Positions 47,401 through 60,500 of a DNA stretch of 64,000 bases are shown here, piece after piece; within the stretch, counting starts at the first letter, position 1, and every line of letters starts with the position of its first letter. The translations under genes and the position numbers were made by a program. The notes below the pieces were generated by a model. It worked only from the letters and a program-made list of their open reading frames with translations, made no database searches and was not told where the DNA came from. Origin of the DNA: Patella vulgata (taxonomy: Eukaryota; Mollusca; Gastropoda; Patellidae); the NCBI RefSeq assembly GCF_932274485.2, contig NC_065885.2, positions 31,013,062-31,077,061 of the forward strand, in the 5' to 3' direction.

Positions 47401-50400
47401 TAATATCCTGTTAGGAACAGGACGGCCATTTCGGTATAAATTCATTCTCAAGAATGTGACTTGTCTCAGAATTTGTAAACATGAAACATGTGATTGTTTG
47501 GTTGTGTAATATTAAATCTTATAATGATTTAAAGGTTTCATCGATTCTTCATATTTTACCATAGAAAAACGACAATTAAAACTTTTCTAAATAAATGGTA
47601 AGTGATATCAAGTGTTTCAGAAGGACACTCCAGGCCAATGGCCACTAGCCAAATTGAATTAATACAACAGATCTGATTATTGAGTCTAGCAATGAAAGCT
47701 GAGCTGTGTCCATGCTAGTCGCACAATAGATACTATCAATACAAATGTATACCAAAAATTGTAAACTTCAAAAGTAAATGAGAGATCGTATCAGAAGAAT
47801 GTTCAATTTATAACTGGAGGAAATTGGTTGTAATAGCCACAACTGGTTGGTAAACACTTGAATATGATATGGTTGAAAGTGAGATCTGTAAAGTAGGATA
47901 GATCAGTTGTTTATAAGATAGTAGAAGTTGTTTGTTGATGTAGTGTTTATACATTATGCCAATGTGTTACTCTAATATCTTTATCTTATATATCTACATG
48001 CCCCCAACACAATCAGCAATTTGTATACACTAGAGTATTAGGACCAACAGACTTATCCACTTGAATCATATCTTAGTTTTACCCGACACTTTCTATTTCA
48101 TTCTAAACTGAAGTCACTGCAGTACCAAAAGCCAGATTCTTATACTAGAAAACAAGTACAGAAAACAACTTGACCCAACTGAGTGATTTCATCAAGTGAA
48201 AAATAGTTTTCACATTTCATAATGGGATTTTGTAAAGTGTGTCATATTTTTAGAAGTGGCCATAAACAAAAAAGAAATATAACAGTTTACATGTTTTGAC
48301 CACAGTTCTAAAAAGTGTGTCATTTTTTTTTTTTTTATCAAATTATGGCTCGCTTACACAGGTATCAGGATGAGTGCTAGGCCTAAGTCACAAGTACAAT
48401 TCCAGGCCTACACACAATACTTACTTTTGATATTGTGAACAGGATTTATCAAGAAACAAGAAACCAATTGGCAGTTGTTAAATGGTATTGACAGATGAGT
48501 GTAAAGCCAGGATAAAAAAAAATGGACAAACAAACATAGACTATCATCTACTGATGGTGTATTAAACAGATTCTATCTTCCTAGTATTAGTATCCTATAT
48601 GTGGCAATAAAATAATACTAGGTGTTTAAAACATGTTCACCTCGTCTTATGAAGTACATGTCCATTTAAAACATCTGTCGTGTTAACAGGAAAATTTCAT
48701 TACGAGTTGGTTTTTAAATCAATCTGCAACCAAACAAGTCAAGATACAAACTGAGTATCAGTATAGTGTCACTGTCATTTGGTGTGTCTGTACCAGGGCT
48801 TTTAACTCCAAACTTCTGAGAGCCGGTCAATGTTTGATAATAATATGATAAGATTTAGCATTATCACATAACAATGCAAACATATTTATTGTGTTTTTTG
48901 AAGGTTAAATTCTTTGAAATTCTAAAATTTTACTGCATAAATTGACTGACAGGTGAGATCTCCAGCTGGTCAAATTCACTGCAAGTCTGTGAAAATTGGA
49001 AAATATGAATGAAAGGAGAGAGAAATGGTGTTTAAACGTTCACTCTTCAGTCGATATTCTAATGCCAAACTATAAAATATCAAACTATCGTCAATTTTTA
49101 TTCAATGTGCTTGTGCACTGTGGTCTTTAGTAACAATGGAAGGAAACCAGATAGTCTGGAGAAAACCAATGAGGTTAGGCAGGCAACCCTATTCCTTGTC
49201 ACATACAAGCCTCAGATCAAAACCACACCACTTCACAGACCTTATGATCTAAAGCCAACACGGTCCACTCCACCACCCAATATATGCAAGAAGTAGCATA
49301 GTAGTATGTGAAAATAATTAAAATGTAACATTTTACTGTTAATTATTTATGTTGATATAAAACAACAGATGTTTAAGTCAAATGTTTTTATCTACCAGAG
49401 ATCAGACATTTTTTAAAACAAAGTACTTGGTATATCATGTAATTCTAGACTAAAACACACTCAAACATGTTGAATTTATCTTTAAATCATCTATAGTTTT
49501 TGTTGGCATCCATTCTTTATAATGCATCTATGACTTCTTTTTGTTGAGTTTCAGTGATGATTGTGTAATTAAAGGGGAACTCTCATCACCTTTTTTACTT
49601 ACACAACAAAACATAATGTAGAAGTAAGCAACTGTGTGGAATGCAATGTTTTTAATGTTAGCAAGGTTACCAGGTAACATTTTAAACAGAGAATTCATAG
49701 GCAATCTGACATTGACAAAGCAGTGCAGAAACACAAATGGTTCTTATATAAATTTCCCTAGACTTGAAGTCAATTGCCCAATTTCCCGATAGCCATGCAA
49801 ATTGAATTCAAAAATAATATTAAATCTGTTTGTTGCATTTGAATAGGTCAGACACTGACAAATATCCTCAATTGTCCAAATTAAATTATTACATTTCATT
49901 CTCAATTCTTTTTTCTTTGATACCTTTCTGGAATTTGCTATTAATGGCACCATTCCATGTTCAAGTATCATATTTTCATTTCCTAAAGATTACTCAATTA
50001 CAATTAGTGAATTATGGATAAAAAATTGCAATAATGTCGTTATCAATGAAACAATCGTCCCTGAAAAATTCAACATGTCAGAAATGGAAAGAGAAATCTC
50101 TCTCCCTACAGATTTTATATCTCTGAAGATTAAGCCGAAATTTTATTGGATGCTAATCACCGTCTGCTAACTGATGATAAATTTTATATTCTTTGTCTTT
50201 TATCATATTAACAGATGATTCATTCGCAGGAATTCTCCAGGAGTGAATTGACAAAAGCGGTCAAGCAGCAAAACTAATTTATAATTTGCTAGGCATCAGT
50301 TATTAGTGCTGGTCAATGAGTGAGGCGTTTAATATTCAACAGATTTCTATTAGCTCTCATGTCCTGACTTTTAGGCAATTTTGTGACACTAGAGGCTAAT

Positions 50401-51470
50401 TTACATATTGACTTGACTAGCATTAAGTACATGAGAAGTGTTCTGGCATGCGGACAACAGATGGCCTGGCCACCAGAGGCATCCCTGGTTTGTGGATTTG
50501 TCACCTCTGCTTGTTCTGGTATTTGCTACTTAGTCAATAATAGAGAATGGATGATGCCCGTTAGATTATATTTAAGCTAATTGTTTTTTGTGTTTTAGTT
50601 CTGGGATCAACAGATGGGAAAACAAAGAATTTTTTTAATGGCCCTGATAGCACGTGTCAAATTTTGCAAATTAGTTGAGAACAGTTAATGACAGTTGACT
50701 TCCCACAAAAGGATCATCAAAAGAAATTTTAAACCATTTTTGGGGTAAAAAAATGAAAATAAAGAGACAAAACAAACCTATGAAAAGTGTGTCATATATT
50801 AAATCTCAAAAACATCTGTTGTCAATTTCTTTTTAATGGCAGCAGCAAAAACCATTTTGCTATCATGGAACCAAGTAATATTTTAACATTTTGTGTTTAT
50901 ATTTATCTAGTCAGTGGTCTAAGCTTTTTTATTGTTATTATAGATAATAATTGTGAAACTTCAATATAATAATGCACTGCCATCATAATTGATTAGTAAT
51001 TTAAATGTACAAAGCATAAATGGAGTATACCATATTATAATATACTAATTTAAATGTTAAGTTAACTTTACTTTTAAATATCTAATAGTTGTGTTTGATG
51101 CATTAGATCTCTGTGTGCTTGACTAGAAACCAGAAATCTACACAAGTTTCAGAGAATTCAAAGACAAAGAAAAACACTACCAGCATTTTTTATCCATCAA
51201 ATTACAAGATGTGCATTTTTTTGCTGTGTGGCATGTGCTTTAAATTTTCAAGATCTCTAATCTTTTCAGAAAAAAAAAAAAGAGAAAACACTTAAGAAGA
51301 ATATCAACTTACATAATTTTTATGATGTTTTTCTTAATTCACAAGACGCATTTTTATTTTTTTACAAATTTAAAATAAATTTTAAATACCCCGTACCAAA
51401 AAGCAGCCTGAAGTTTTTTTCTGATAGGATTAGATATTTTTTGGTTTCTGATGTCCACATGAACAGAGAA

Positions 51471-51502
<32 letters not shown>

Positions 51503-54500
51503 TGAGAGAGAGAGAAATGGGGTTTAACCCGGGACTAACATATGGTTCAATTTTATTTCAATAATTCGCACTAGCACGTAGGGGTCTTTAGCAGTGGAAG
51601 GAAACCGGAGGACCTGGAGAAAACCCACAAGGCTGGACAGTCGACCCTACTCCAGGTAACCAAAACCACTCAAGTTGACTCAATGACAGACCTTACGATA
51701 CAACACGCATGTGCTAACCATTCGACCATCCAACCCCTCCCCCCTCTCAACATGAATGAGAGTGTGGTTCACAATGTACTTTATCTTTATGACACAAGCT
51801 ACTTTTAGTCTTGGCCACAGAACTGTTCAAGACCACATTGAATTCCAGAAATTCATCTAGTCATTTAATGATATTACGCAGCTTTCGCTACCAGGAGACG
51901 AAAGTGAATAGCCACATTGTTTCCAAATAGCCTACATTTTAAGTTTGCTATAAAATCTTAAGTCAAGGTTAATATTGACGAATACACGGAAAACCGTTCT
52001 TGGTACCGATACTGTTTACACCACAAAAACTAACCGTGCCATTCTCAGAACAGTCCTGAGGACCTCATTTCAGTGGTCTGAATTGACCTGATTGTACTTT
52101 TAACTGTTCCCCCCTTGGAACTGTTCCTGGCACACTTAAAAGTGGTAATGTGAATGCTGTTACACTTACAATAAAGATTCTCTCTATTGTGTGGGATTTT
52201 ACCAATGGATCCAAGAAAGATTTCTGATTGTTGAAGATATGTAATCGTAGAATTTTAACTAAAACATTGAAGGAACTAATAATCAGGAGACTAGTCACAA
52301 TATAATCAACTCATGAATGAAGATGAGCTTTTACACATTCAGCTTGCTTATTTTAGATTCTTATACGACAATTTGATCTTCTGGTATCGGATAAGACTGA
52401 CCACAGTCAAATTAATTTTCATCCACGAAAGATCAAAATGAACTTGTGTCTTTGATATAGGACACAATAACATTGTCTACCCGTCTTGTTTAATAACGGT
52501 TAAGATACATCATGGTCTACTGAACAAAATAATAGCTATCATTTTTTGTCTCAAACAATGTAAGACATCTTACTTGAAGCTAGATCCCTCATCAGAATCA
52601 ATCAACATTTTTCCACACTTGAAATAAATGTATTTATTCCTCTATAATGAGATGATGTTTCTTTTAAACTAGGTATTTTAACCACAATACTGGCAACCAT
52701 AATTCAATTTCTGACACCCATGTAACATTTACCAATTGTTATAGCTTCTTCTGATCTTGTTCCACTGGCTAGGAAATGATTAGGGGACAAAAACAAGTAG
52801 ATGAATCACAAAGATTGTGTTTTGTGTGAGTTCTAATGAAACTAATAATGTGTATTTATTGACAAAATATGAGCCCTGTTCTCATACATCATTATTTCTG
52901 TAAAAAAAAACCCCACATTTTAGGTTATCTTTAACCTTAAATTAAACGAGCACGTGTTCTTTGAAGATGAAACACATTATTTCAAATAAACATTCAACAG
53001 TAATAACATAATCATGGCAATTCTACTAGGAAATTTACAGGCTTAAAAAAAATCCATTTCTATCAATCTCATTAAGAATATGGTATCTGTGTTAAAACTA
53101 CATCGAGGATAACTTTCATTTCATTTCTTCATTAAAGCTAATGATTGTCATTTGTATTATTTTTTTATGGAAAATATCTAATTTTTCACATCATTTCATT
53201 TATACCCAATTGTAACAAAAATGGTGTATGTGTATGGTGTTTATATATTGTCCATTATAACTAAAGGAGTAACAAGATATGACTTTTATAACACAATAAT
53301 TACATTACCTTGGTAACCAGTTAATCATCATGTTGTTTCTTATTATCATTATAACATACATTATACATACAGTTAATAACAAACTAAGCTGGAACTGTTG
53401 GGGGTATATTGGACATAATACATAATGGCTATATGGTACAACTATTATAGTTTCGTCCCATCATTTATCAGTTGTCTTCCCATGTTAACCATAAACACAC
53501 CCTGATAATAACTGAGCCAACAACAATAAGTTTATTACTATTTGTTGTAAGATTGTCTACTCATGGTTTTGTACTCATGGACATAAAAGTAGTTCATGAG
53601 TACAAAACCAGGAGTAGACAGTCTTCAGGAGAGGGGTATTTGGGGTTTGACCTAGTAACTGAAGAGTACTGGAAACGAATGTGTCAAGAGTAAACCAGAA
53701 AACAATGAAGAAGAAAGGTAGTTGGAACTCACTGTAAGACTTCCATGTTAAACTGATTCTGTAAATTTCCCAGGAATTCTCCAATCATCTGCTTGCTGAC
53801 CCCTTTTCGCATGATGAAAAACCGAGCAATATTTTTAGGAGATCCATCTAAAAACCCGTGTTCAATTAGAAAATTTAGTCCCTTGTCAGGTTTCCTGAAA
53901 AAGATAATGATAATGTTATAATTATAATAATGTTTCTATTTCAAATGAAATGTGCACAGATTGTCTACATAGAACATTTAAAGGAATTCTAATACAAGGC
54001 TCCATGAATCGTCACGTTGGTTTTTATAAAGTTGTGTAACATAACTAGACATCCTAATATGTGACAATGTACTTCAATTCATGATACAATTAACAAACTT
54101 CTGAGAATGAATGAAATGTAGGACTGTTGCTGACTTCACTCTTTGTAGATAGTAGTTATAGTACAGTTATATCAAATTGTGATTAGAAACGTATAAATTA
54201 ACAGGATATTAATTTGAACGTTTTGGGCAAAAATTAAATCTTATAAATTGTGATGTAGTTACAATACATTATCAAAGGGTTTCAAGATCTGAGACAGAAT
54301 TGTTATTGGAGAAGTTTTATCCTACAGTTACTAAGCAAGATTACAACCTGCCTTCTCCATATTTGAGCATGAATGAATTTAAAGTATACAAACATAGTAT
54401 ATATGTAGGTGTAGAAAATGATAAGAACAGATTGCAACACCTGGACATAGTGTAAATTGTTTTTAATGTATAAGTAATAAGAGATGGTAAGGTATACTGT

Positions 54501-57500
54501 AGAGAGATAGGTAAGATGATAAGTATATTTATACTATCTACATCTGTTTAATACCAACATCTTTTACATGCTTCTTCATGTGCTATATGGTATCAAGACA
54601 ATCAACACAATTTATGTTTAGTACCGTAATATCCTAGTATTCTTCAGGCACAGAATAAAATCTATCAGCTCCAATAAAATGATGATTATAAGTTATCTAC
54701 ATTACGAGAATTGATTTGAGATCATGAACAATTATTTATCACCAACAAAATTTTGTTAAAGTGGTACCAATGCTGCTATAAATGAGAATTCAAGTTCATT
54801 TCAAAATTTTGTTTATATCCTACCAAGAATTATTTTACAAATTATGACAATAAATAACATTTTTTTAAATAAAGTGCAATAGCAAATATTTAGCTGTATT
54901 TATTGTGATTTGAAGTCCAGTTGTTTTAAATACCTAATTTTAATTTTTGACAGACAGTGAAATTTTCCAGCCAATCAATTTCACCGTGAGTCAGTCAGGA
55001 TTATAAAATATGGCTGTATTGAGAAACCTGCTTACAAATTTGATTCAGAAAAATATATACTGTACACTGTATCCAAGAAACAGCATTTTAATAATTTATA
55101 TTTTCATATATGTGTGTGTAGAATGCATGTTTTATGAGTGTCAATAAACCTACTACTACTCTGTAAATCTGTGGGTGTTTTTAGCCGACAAATCACTAAG
55201 TATAAAATGTGTGGGTTAGATTTGTAACTTGATCAATATCACAATCTAAATATAACAGAATACCCCACCGACTCAATCACAGTATAGAATACAAAGAAAT
55301 TAGAATGGCAAATCTTAAAATAACTTCTATTTTTTTAAAACTCATCATGTAGCCTGCAGGGACATTTATACCAATTGCTTTGTTCAGACAATTTCTAGTC
55401 AAGCACCAACACAAGCCAAGTGCTAGTGATATATTTATAGCAATGCAAAGAACAGTAAGAACTGGAAGTTATATTAGATTAAAAGGTTTATGTGGCAGCT
55501 TGATAATGTTTAACCTGATTATATTTACAAGTTTTATATGATGTCTGATGATAATTAAATCGAAACATGTTAGTTTATAGATTCATTCACTTTTCATAAT
55601 TCTCTTATTGGTAATTCAAAATTTATGAAGAAAAATCGAAAAATGTTTTAATACAAAAAGAAAATATGCCTATTATAAACCATTAATAATATAGCTATGT
55701 AGTTGCATCTTAACCCTTAATCAATTCAAGCTATATAAACTGAAAGCATCAATTTGTTGCATCAACTTATTAAACCCCAAGCTAATGAAATTGTATTAGA
55801 AAAAGTAGATGTATAGAACATGTACAACACATGTTAAAAGTAGGAACAGGAGCAGGCTAATTGATTTACTACAGGTAGGTTAAGAACAGTACAGTTCAAT
55901 AAGAAAACAAGTAAACTTTTACAAATGGCCTAAAGATGTGTGCTGGGTCATCTTTCCTGCTACAAGCTCATCAAATGCAAAAAACATTTGTTACACGTGT
56001 TTAAAGGTGAGAAGAGCCGATAAAAGAAACACCTGGGTCTGTGTCGAAGGGTGTGGAGAGAGAAACTACATAACAAATTTATTTCATACTTCTCGATCCA
56101 AAATTTGATCCTGTCTGCATTTAAGTTGTTGGCATTGTTTCTTTATACTCATATAGTAACATAAGATCAGAAAAATGCCTCATAAAATGTTCAGAATTCA
56201 TATCATATAGTGATCAGTTTTTCATATGGCAATTTTTGACTGTGGTATTGGAAAGAAATGTAACTAATAACTATTAGAATTTGAACACTATCACCCGAGA
56301 CAAAAGTTTGTGCTAATACATCATGTTTTATAGGAGAATAATGAACCTAACAAGAACTAAAAACACATAATTCAGTGCCAACAAACCCAAATTGCCTTGC
56401 TAATAATGTACTTTTACTTCTTTTTTTATGTTTTTTCGGTGACTAAAGTCTGATCATTAGCAAAACGATTCCCTAATATACATGTAGTTGATCACAAAAC
56501 ATTTTACTAAAATATAAGCCTGCACAAAATAAGGACGTTCAATTAACAAAATAATTTCAAAATGCTTTGTGATTAACTATATAATTAACATTAAGAGAGA
56601 GAGAGAGAAATGTGGTTAACGTCCACTCGATACAAACTAGATCATTTCAAGACTAACACATGATTCAATTTTATTTCAATAATTTGCTTGCGCGTAGGGG
56701 TCTTTAGCAGTGGGAGGAAACCGGGGGACCTGGAGAAAACCCACGAGGTTGGAGAGGCGACCCTACTTAATAAACATTTATGGTTAATACCTAAAATCAG
56801 TTTGAAGAGTAGCAGGGAGTCATGCTCAAGTTTTAGAAAAGTGTGATTGAATACCTAGATTAATTTTTTCTAATATTGGTATTCAAATGAATTGCTTTTT
56901 AAATGAATCTGATGTGTCATGATGTAATATTGTATAAGAAATGGGAGACTGGTCTTCAACTTACTACATAGAATTTAGATTATGACTTTATTGTGATGAA
57001 ATGTGTTTAATTAGTTTTTTTTCCGACAAATTTTCTCCAATGACGGTAGGAAATGAAATGTGGTTTAACGTCCTACTGTTTTGCTCCGAACTGGGCTAAT
57101 GAAGACGGGTCCAATGATGGTGGAAGATGTAAACAATAATGTTATGTTTGTAGAGTAAATGTAATTCTGTACTTACTTATTAAAGAGATTTAAACCAATA
57201 CGATATGATCTTTTCCGCTGTTTATCGTTAGGTCGAGGTAAAGTCTGCTGGTCGGGTGTGACACTTAACCGTAATCTGGGTTGATAACTAACACTATTTT
57301 CACTGGATATACTAATATTTTCCTGACTTATATTTTCCGAGCTAGGTGAGCTAGAAGAGCACTGTCCGTCTAAACTTTCTGGTTCGCTAATTTCAGAAAT
57401 GTTGCTCATTCGTTTAGGTTCAGATAGAGCGTTAATGTTTATATTTCCATTTATGACAGGTGTTAAAGGAGCATTACCCTTACGTTTCCAAATGGGAGAA

Positions 57501-60500
57501 GTTTCCGGAGCTCGAATTGGTGGAATAGGTTTTAAATCCTCCTCTGACTTCCGAGAGCGCATTTTCACTTTGGTATTCATGTAATACTTAACTGATTGGT
57601 CCTTGAGTGATTGATTATGATCAAATAAACGTGTATCTTCTGGTGACGCTAAATCTACTTTTATTTGCACATCACTAGCAGACGTGGAAGTTTGGTCATG
57701 GGAGTCTGAACGCAAATTATCGTACATTATCATGTTACCGTGTGCACTATCTAGGGTCGTATTAAAACTAGAATCAGAATTCAGAGATGAGGCAGACGGA
57801 CGTTTTGTCAACGAAACATCATGGCCACCATCACTATAGATACTGTCACTATGAAAACTATCCGTTAAAACGTCGCTTTCTTTACCCTCCAGTAAAGTTT
57901 CAAAATCTAAACTATGGGGATCTACACTATTTTCCACAGACGTTGTTGTTGGCAACTGAGAGTCACTAGCACTACTTGCATTCATTTCTGGATAAGAATT
58001 GCGATTGTTATTTGTTTCGTCCACAGCAGCACCATCTGATTTTTTCTCCTTCTCATGTTCAGAATCTAGATTTGCAGAGAGATCAACCTCCACGGATCTC
58101 TCTAATTTTTTCTTTTCTCTTTTCAAGAGCCTATGTTGTTTATGCTCACTCATTTTAATACTTTGATCAAAAGACATCTGATGATGGACGTGCACTTTAT
58201 GATCATTCTGACGATTGGATTCAAATTCGGCCACCATTTTTCTTACATCACTTCCAAATGTTTCGTTATCTTCTGAATCTTCTGCATCGATTTCATTAAA
58301 TTTTCCGTTATAAATGACTCGATCCGTCCAAATTGTGTTGCTACGACCAATTTCTGAAAGACGCTTTGACAATCGCCTTTCTCCCACTGAATGACGCAAT
58401 TTTTGAAAATTTTTGTTCATGCAATAATGACGGAATGCTCTTTGAATAGTTTTTGCTGCGCGTCGAGAACGGAATGATCCTCCATACTTCCGCTCTAACA
58501 TTTCCACCTGTTTGTCGTGTAAATCCTGAGACAGTTCGTAAGATACAGATGATGTTCTATATTTCTTGATCACTTCATCTTTGTTGTTTTTCAATGAGCG
58601 CTGTCGTTGCAGCCGGCTGCAGCTAATGCTGCCCTGGCTGACAAGTTTAGAAGTACGGGGCGACTCATGAGGGGAATTACCCACCGATTGTGACTTTCGA
58701 GAGCGGAGCTCTTCACCAAACTTGGTACTGGTGACACTGAAAATATAAAGAAAATTTGCATAAGAGTAAATCAAATGTACGTTTTTATGAAATTTATCCC
58801 TTACATGACAACACAATAAATGCCAACACGTTTCAAAATTGAATGTCTCCTCAAAAAAATTGACATCCGCACCACAGTCAAGCATGAACTATATAACATG
58901 CTCTATACATATCTACAATACACATACTTATTAAGAAATCTTAAAATAAAAAGAAGCAGTTCTTCATCAGTATAGCCAGACAGATTTTTAACATTCTTAG
59001 TCGCTTTGGCTCCCTTTTTCTTCTGTTGCTCACACTTGTTCTGTCTTTTTACTTTTCTACAAGATTTTTCCATTATAAACGATGAGTTATGGAAAATATC
59101 TTCAGTCAAAAACACATAATTTACATCAAAATCTCTGCCTGGCTGCCTACCAGCCTCATCACATAGATCTACTAGACATTATTTCACAGGTAAATGTCTA
59201 TTAACAATATGTAGATATCATCTCTTATGATATCTAACAATTCATATTGTCTGCTTATATATACGATGGCCTGATTCATAGCATGACACTTAATCTACAT
59301 CTAGTCAATATTAGTATAATCATAGTTATTCATACATACATGAAATGATTTCTATTCTAATCATTACAAGTACTACTTACAGATAAAGCTACAATAAAAC
59401 CTTTCTATTAAAACCAAAATCCCATTAAATATCAGTTAACAATATGAAATGAAATGAAATGGGGTTTAACGTCCTACTGTTCTGCTCCTATACTGGACTA
59501 ATGAAGACGGGCATACGCCATACAGTGTGCTATGAGGGAAATTTTGCCCGGGCAGCGGCACTATCGCCTACTCTTATATCGAATTCCAACTGCCAAGGGA
59601 TCTTTTACGTGCATTCCAATGTTTACACAGGACCTTCGAAGGACTAGACAGCTGTCCTTGTCAGGCCCTCTGTCCTGCATCACTGACAAGGGGAAACCAC
59701 ATCGGAAAATCGGGATGAACTTTCTCGGCCCATGCAGGGATCGAACACCCGACCTCCAGGCTAGCGAGTTTAACAATATGAATAATTACTCCTAACAAAC
59801 CATTGAGATAAATGTAGATCTCTTCACCCTAACCTAACCCTCCTCAATATTCTCGAATCAATTAGAAAATCTTATTATAATGCACCTCCCTTCAGCAATT
59901 GGCATAAGACCTAAGATTAGTACCTCTCCTCATGCCATCACATCACTCTGGTTATAGAATTTTAAAGCCATTAATTTGCACAGTTACATGCCACATAGAA
60001 TCTTATAGAAAATGTGTGACTAATAAGAAGCCATATTAATTATCATTATATAGATATCAATCTTTGTTGCATGTTAAAATTACTTATATGTCAGATGTTG
60101 AGTTTATAATCTATGTATATGATATTGATTTACCAGACAAGACTAGACTAAAACTCATAAATATAAATAACAAACAAAAGATTGATGTTTTGGGGTGTAC
60201 CGGTACTGAAACAGCAGTTGCCATGTCATTATTCAGTCATGTGATGGTGATGTCACCATCAGGTTTTTAAGTTTTAATCGGACATTTAGTGCCATGATGT
60301 CATGCTAAAAAATAAGTATTTTGACAGCTTTAACAATAGCAACTCTGTTCTAATTCAAATTTTGAAAATTTGTACATTGTTTTTAATGTTTCATGTATTT
60401 TTTGTATGAATAACTTTGGAAATTTAAAAATAAAAGAAGTTTTAATCTTGAAAAAAAAATCTATAGTGAAAATATTCTTGTGTTTTAATCTTGAAAATAT

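Larger units (their letters stand above)
46495..53732. other. Longest IQSEC intron (7.2 kb, between exons 3 and 4)
   Basis: AT-rich. Contains SINEs B4 and B5 and the hairpin at 53554-53620; otherwise I see nothing assignable. Confidence 0.5.
53895..57176. other. IQSEC intron between exons 2 and 3
   Basis: AT-rich; holds SINE copies at 56594 and 57052. No other feature supported. Confidence 0.5.

Noticed and set aside
57173-58885. 570-aa open frame taken whole as a protein
   Set aside because: Its first 50 codons cross a clear TTTTCAG acceptor and are probably intron; the exon begins at 58736 and splices on both sides in matching phase.
60230-60262. Short palindrome GATGGTGATGTCACCATC
   Set aside because: Only 8 bp per arm in a unique intron; expected by chance at this scale.
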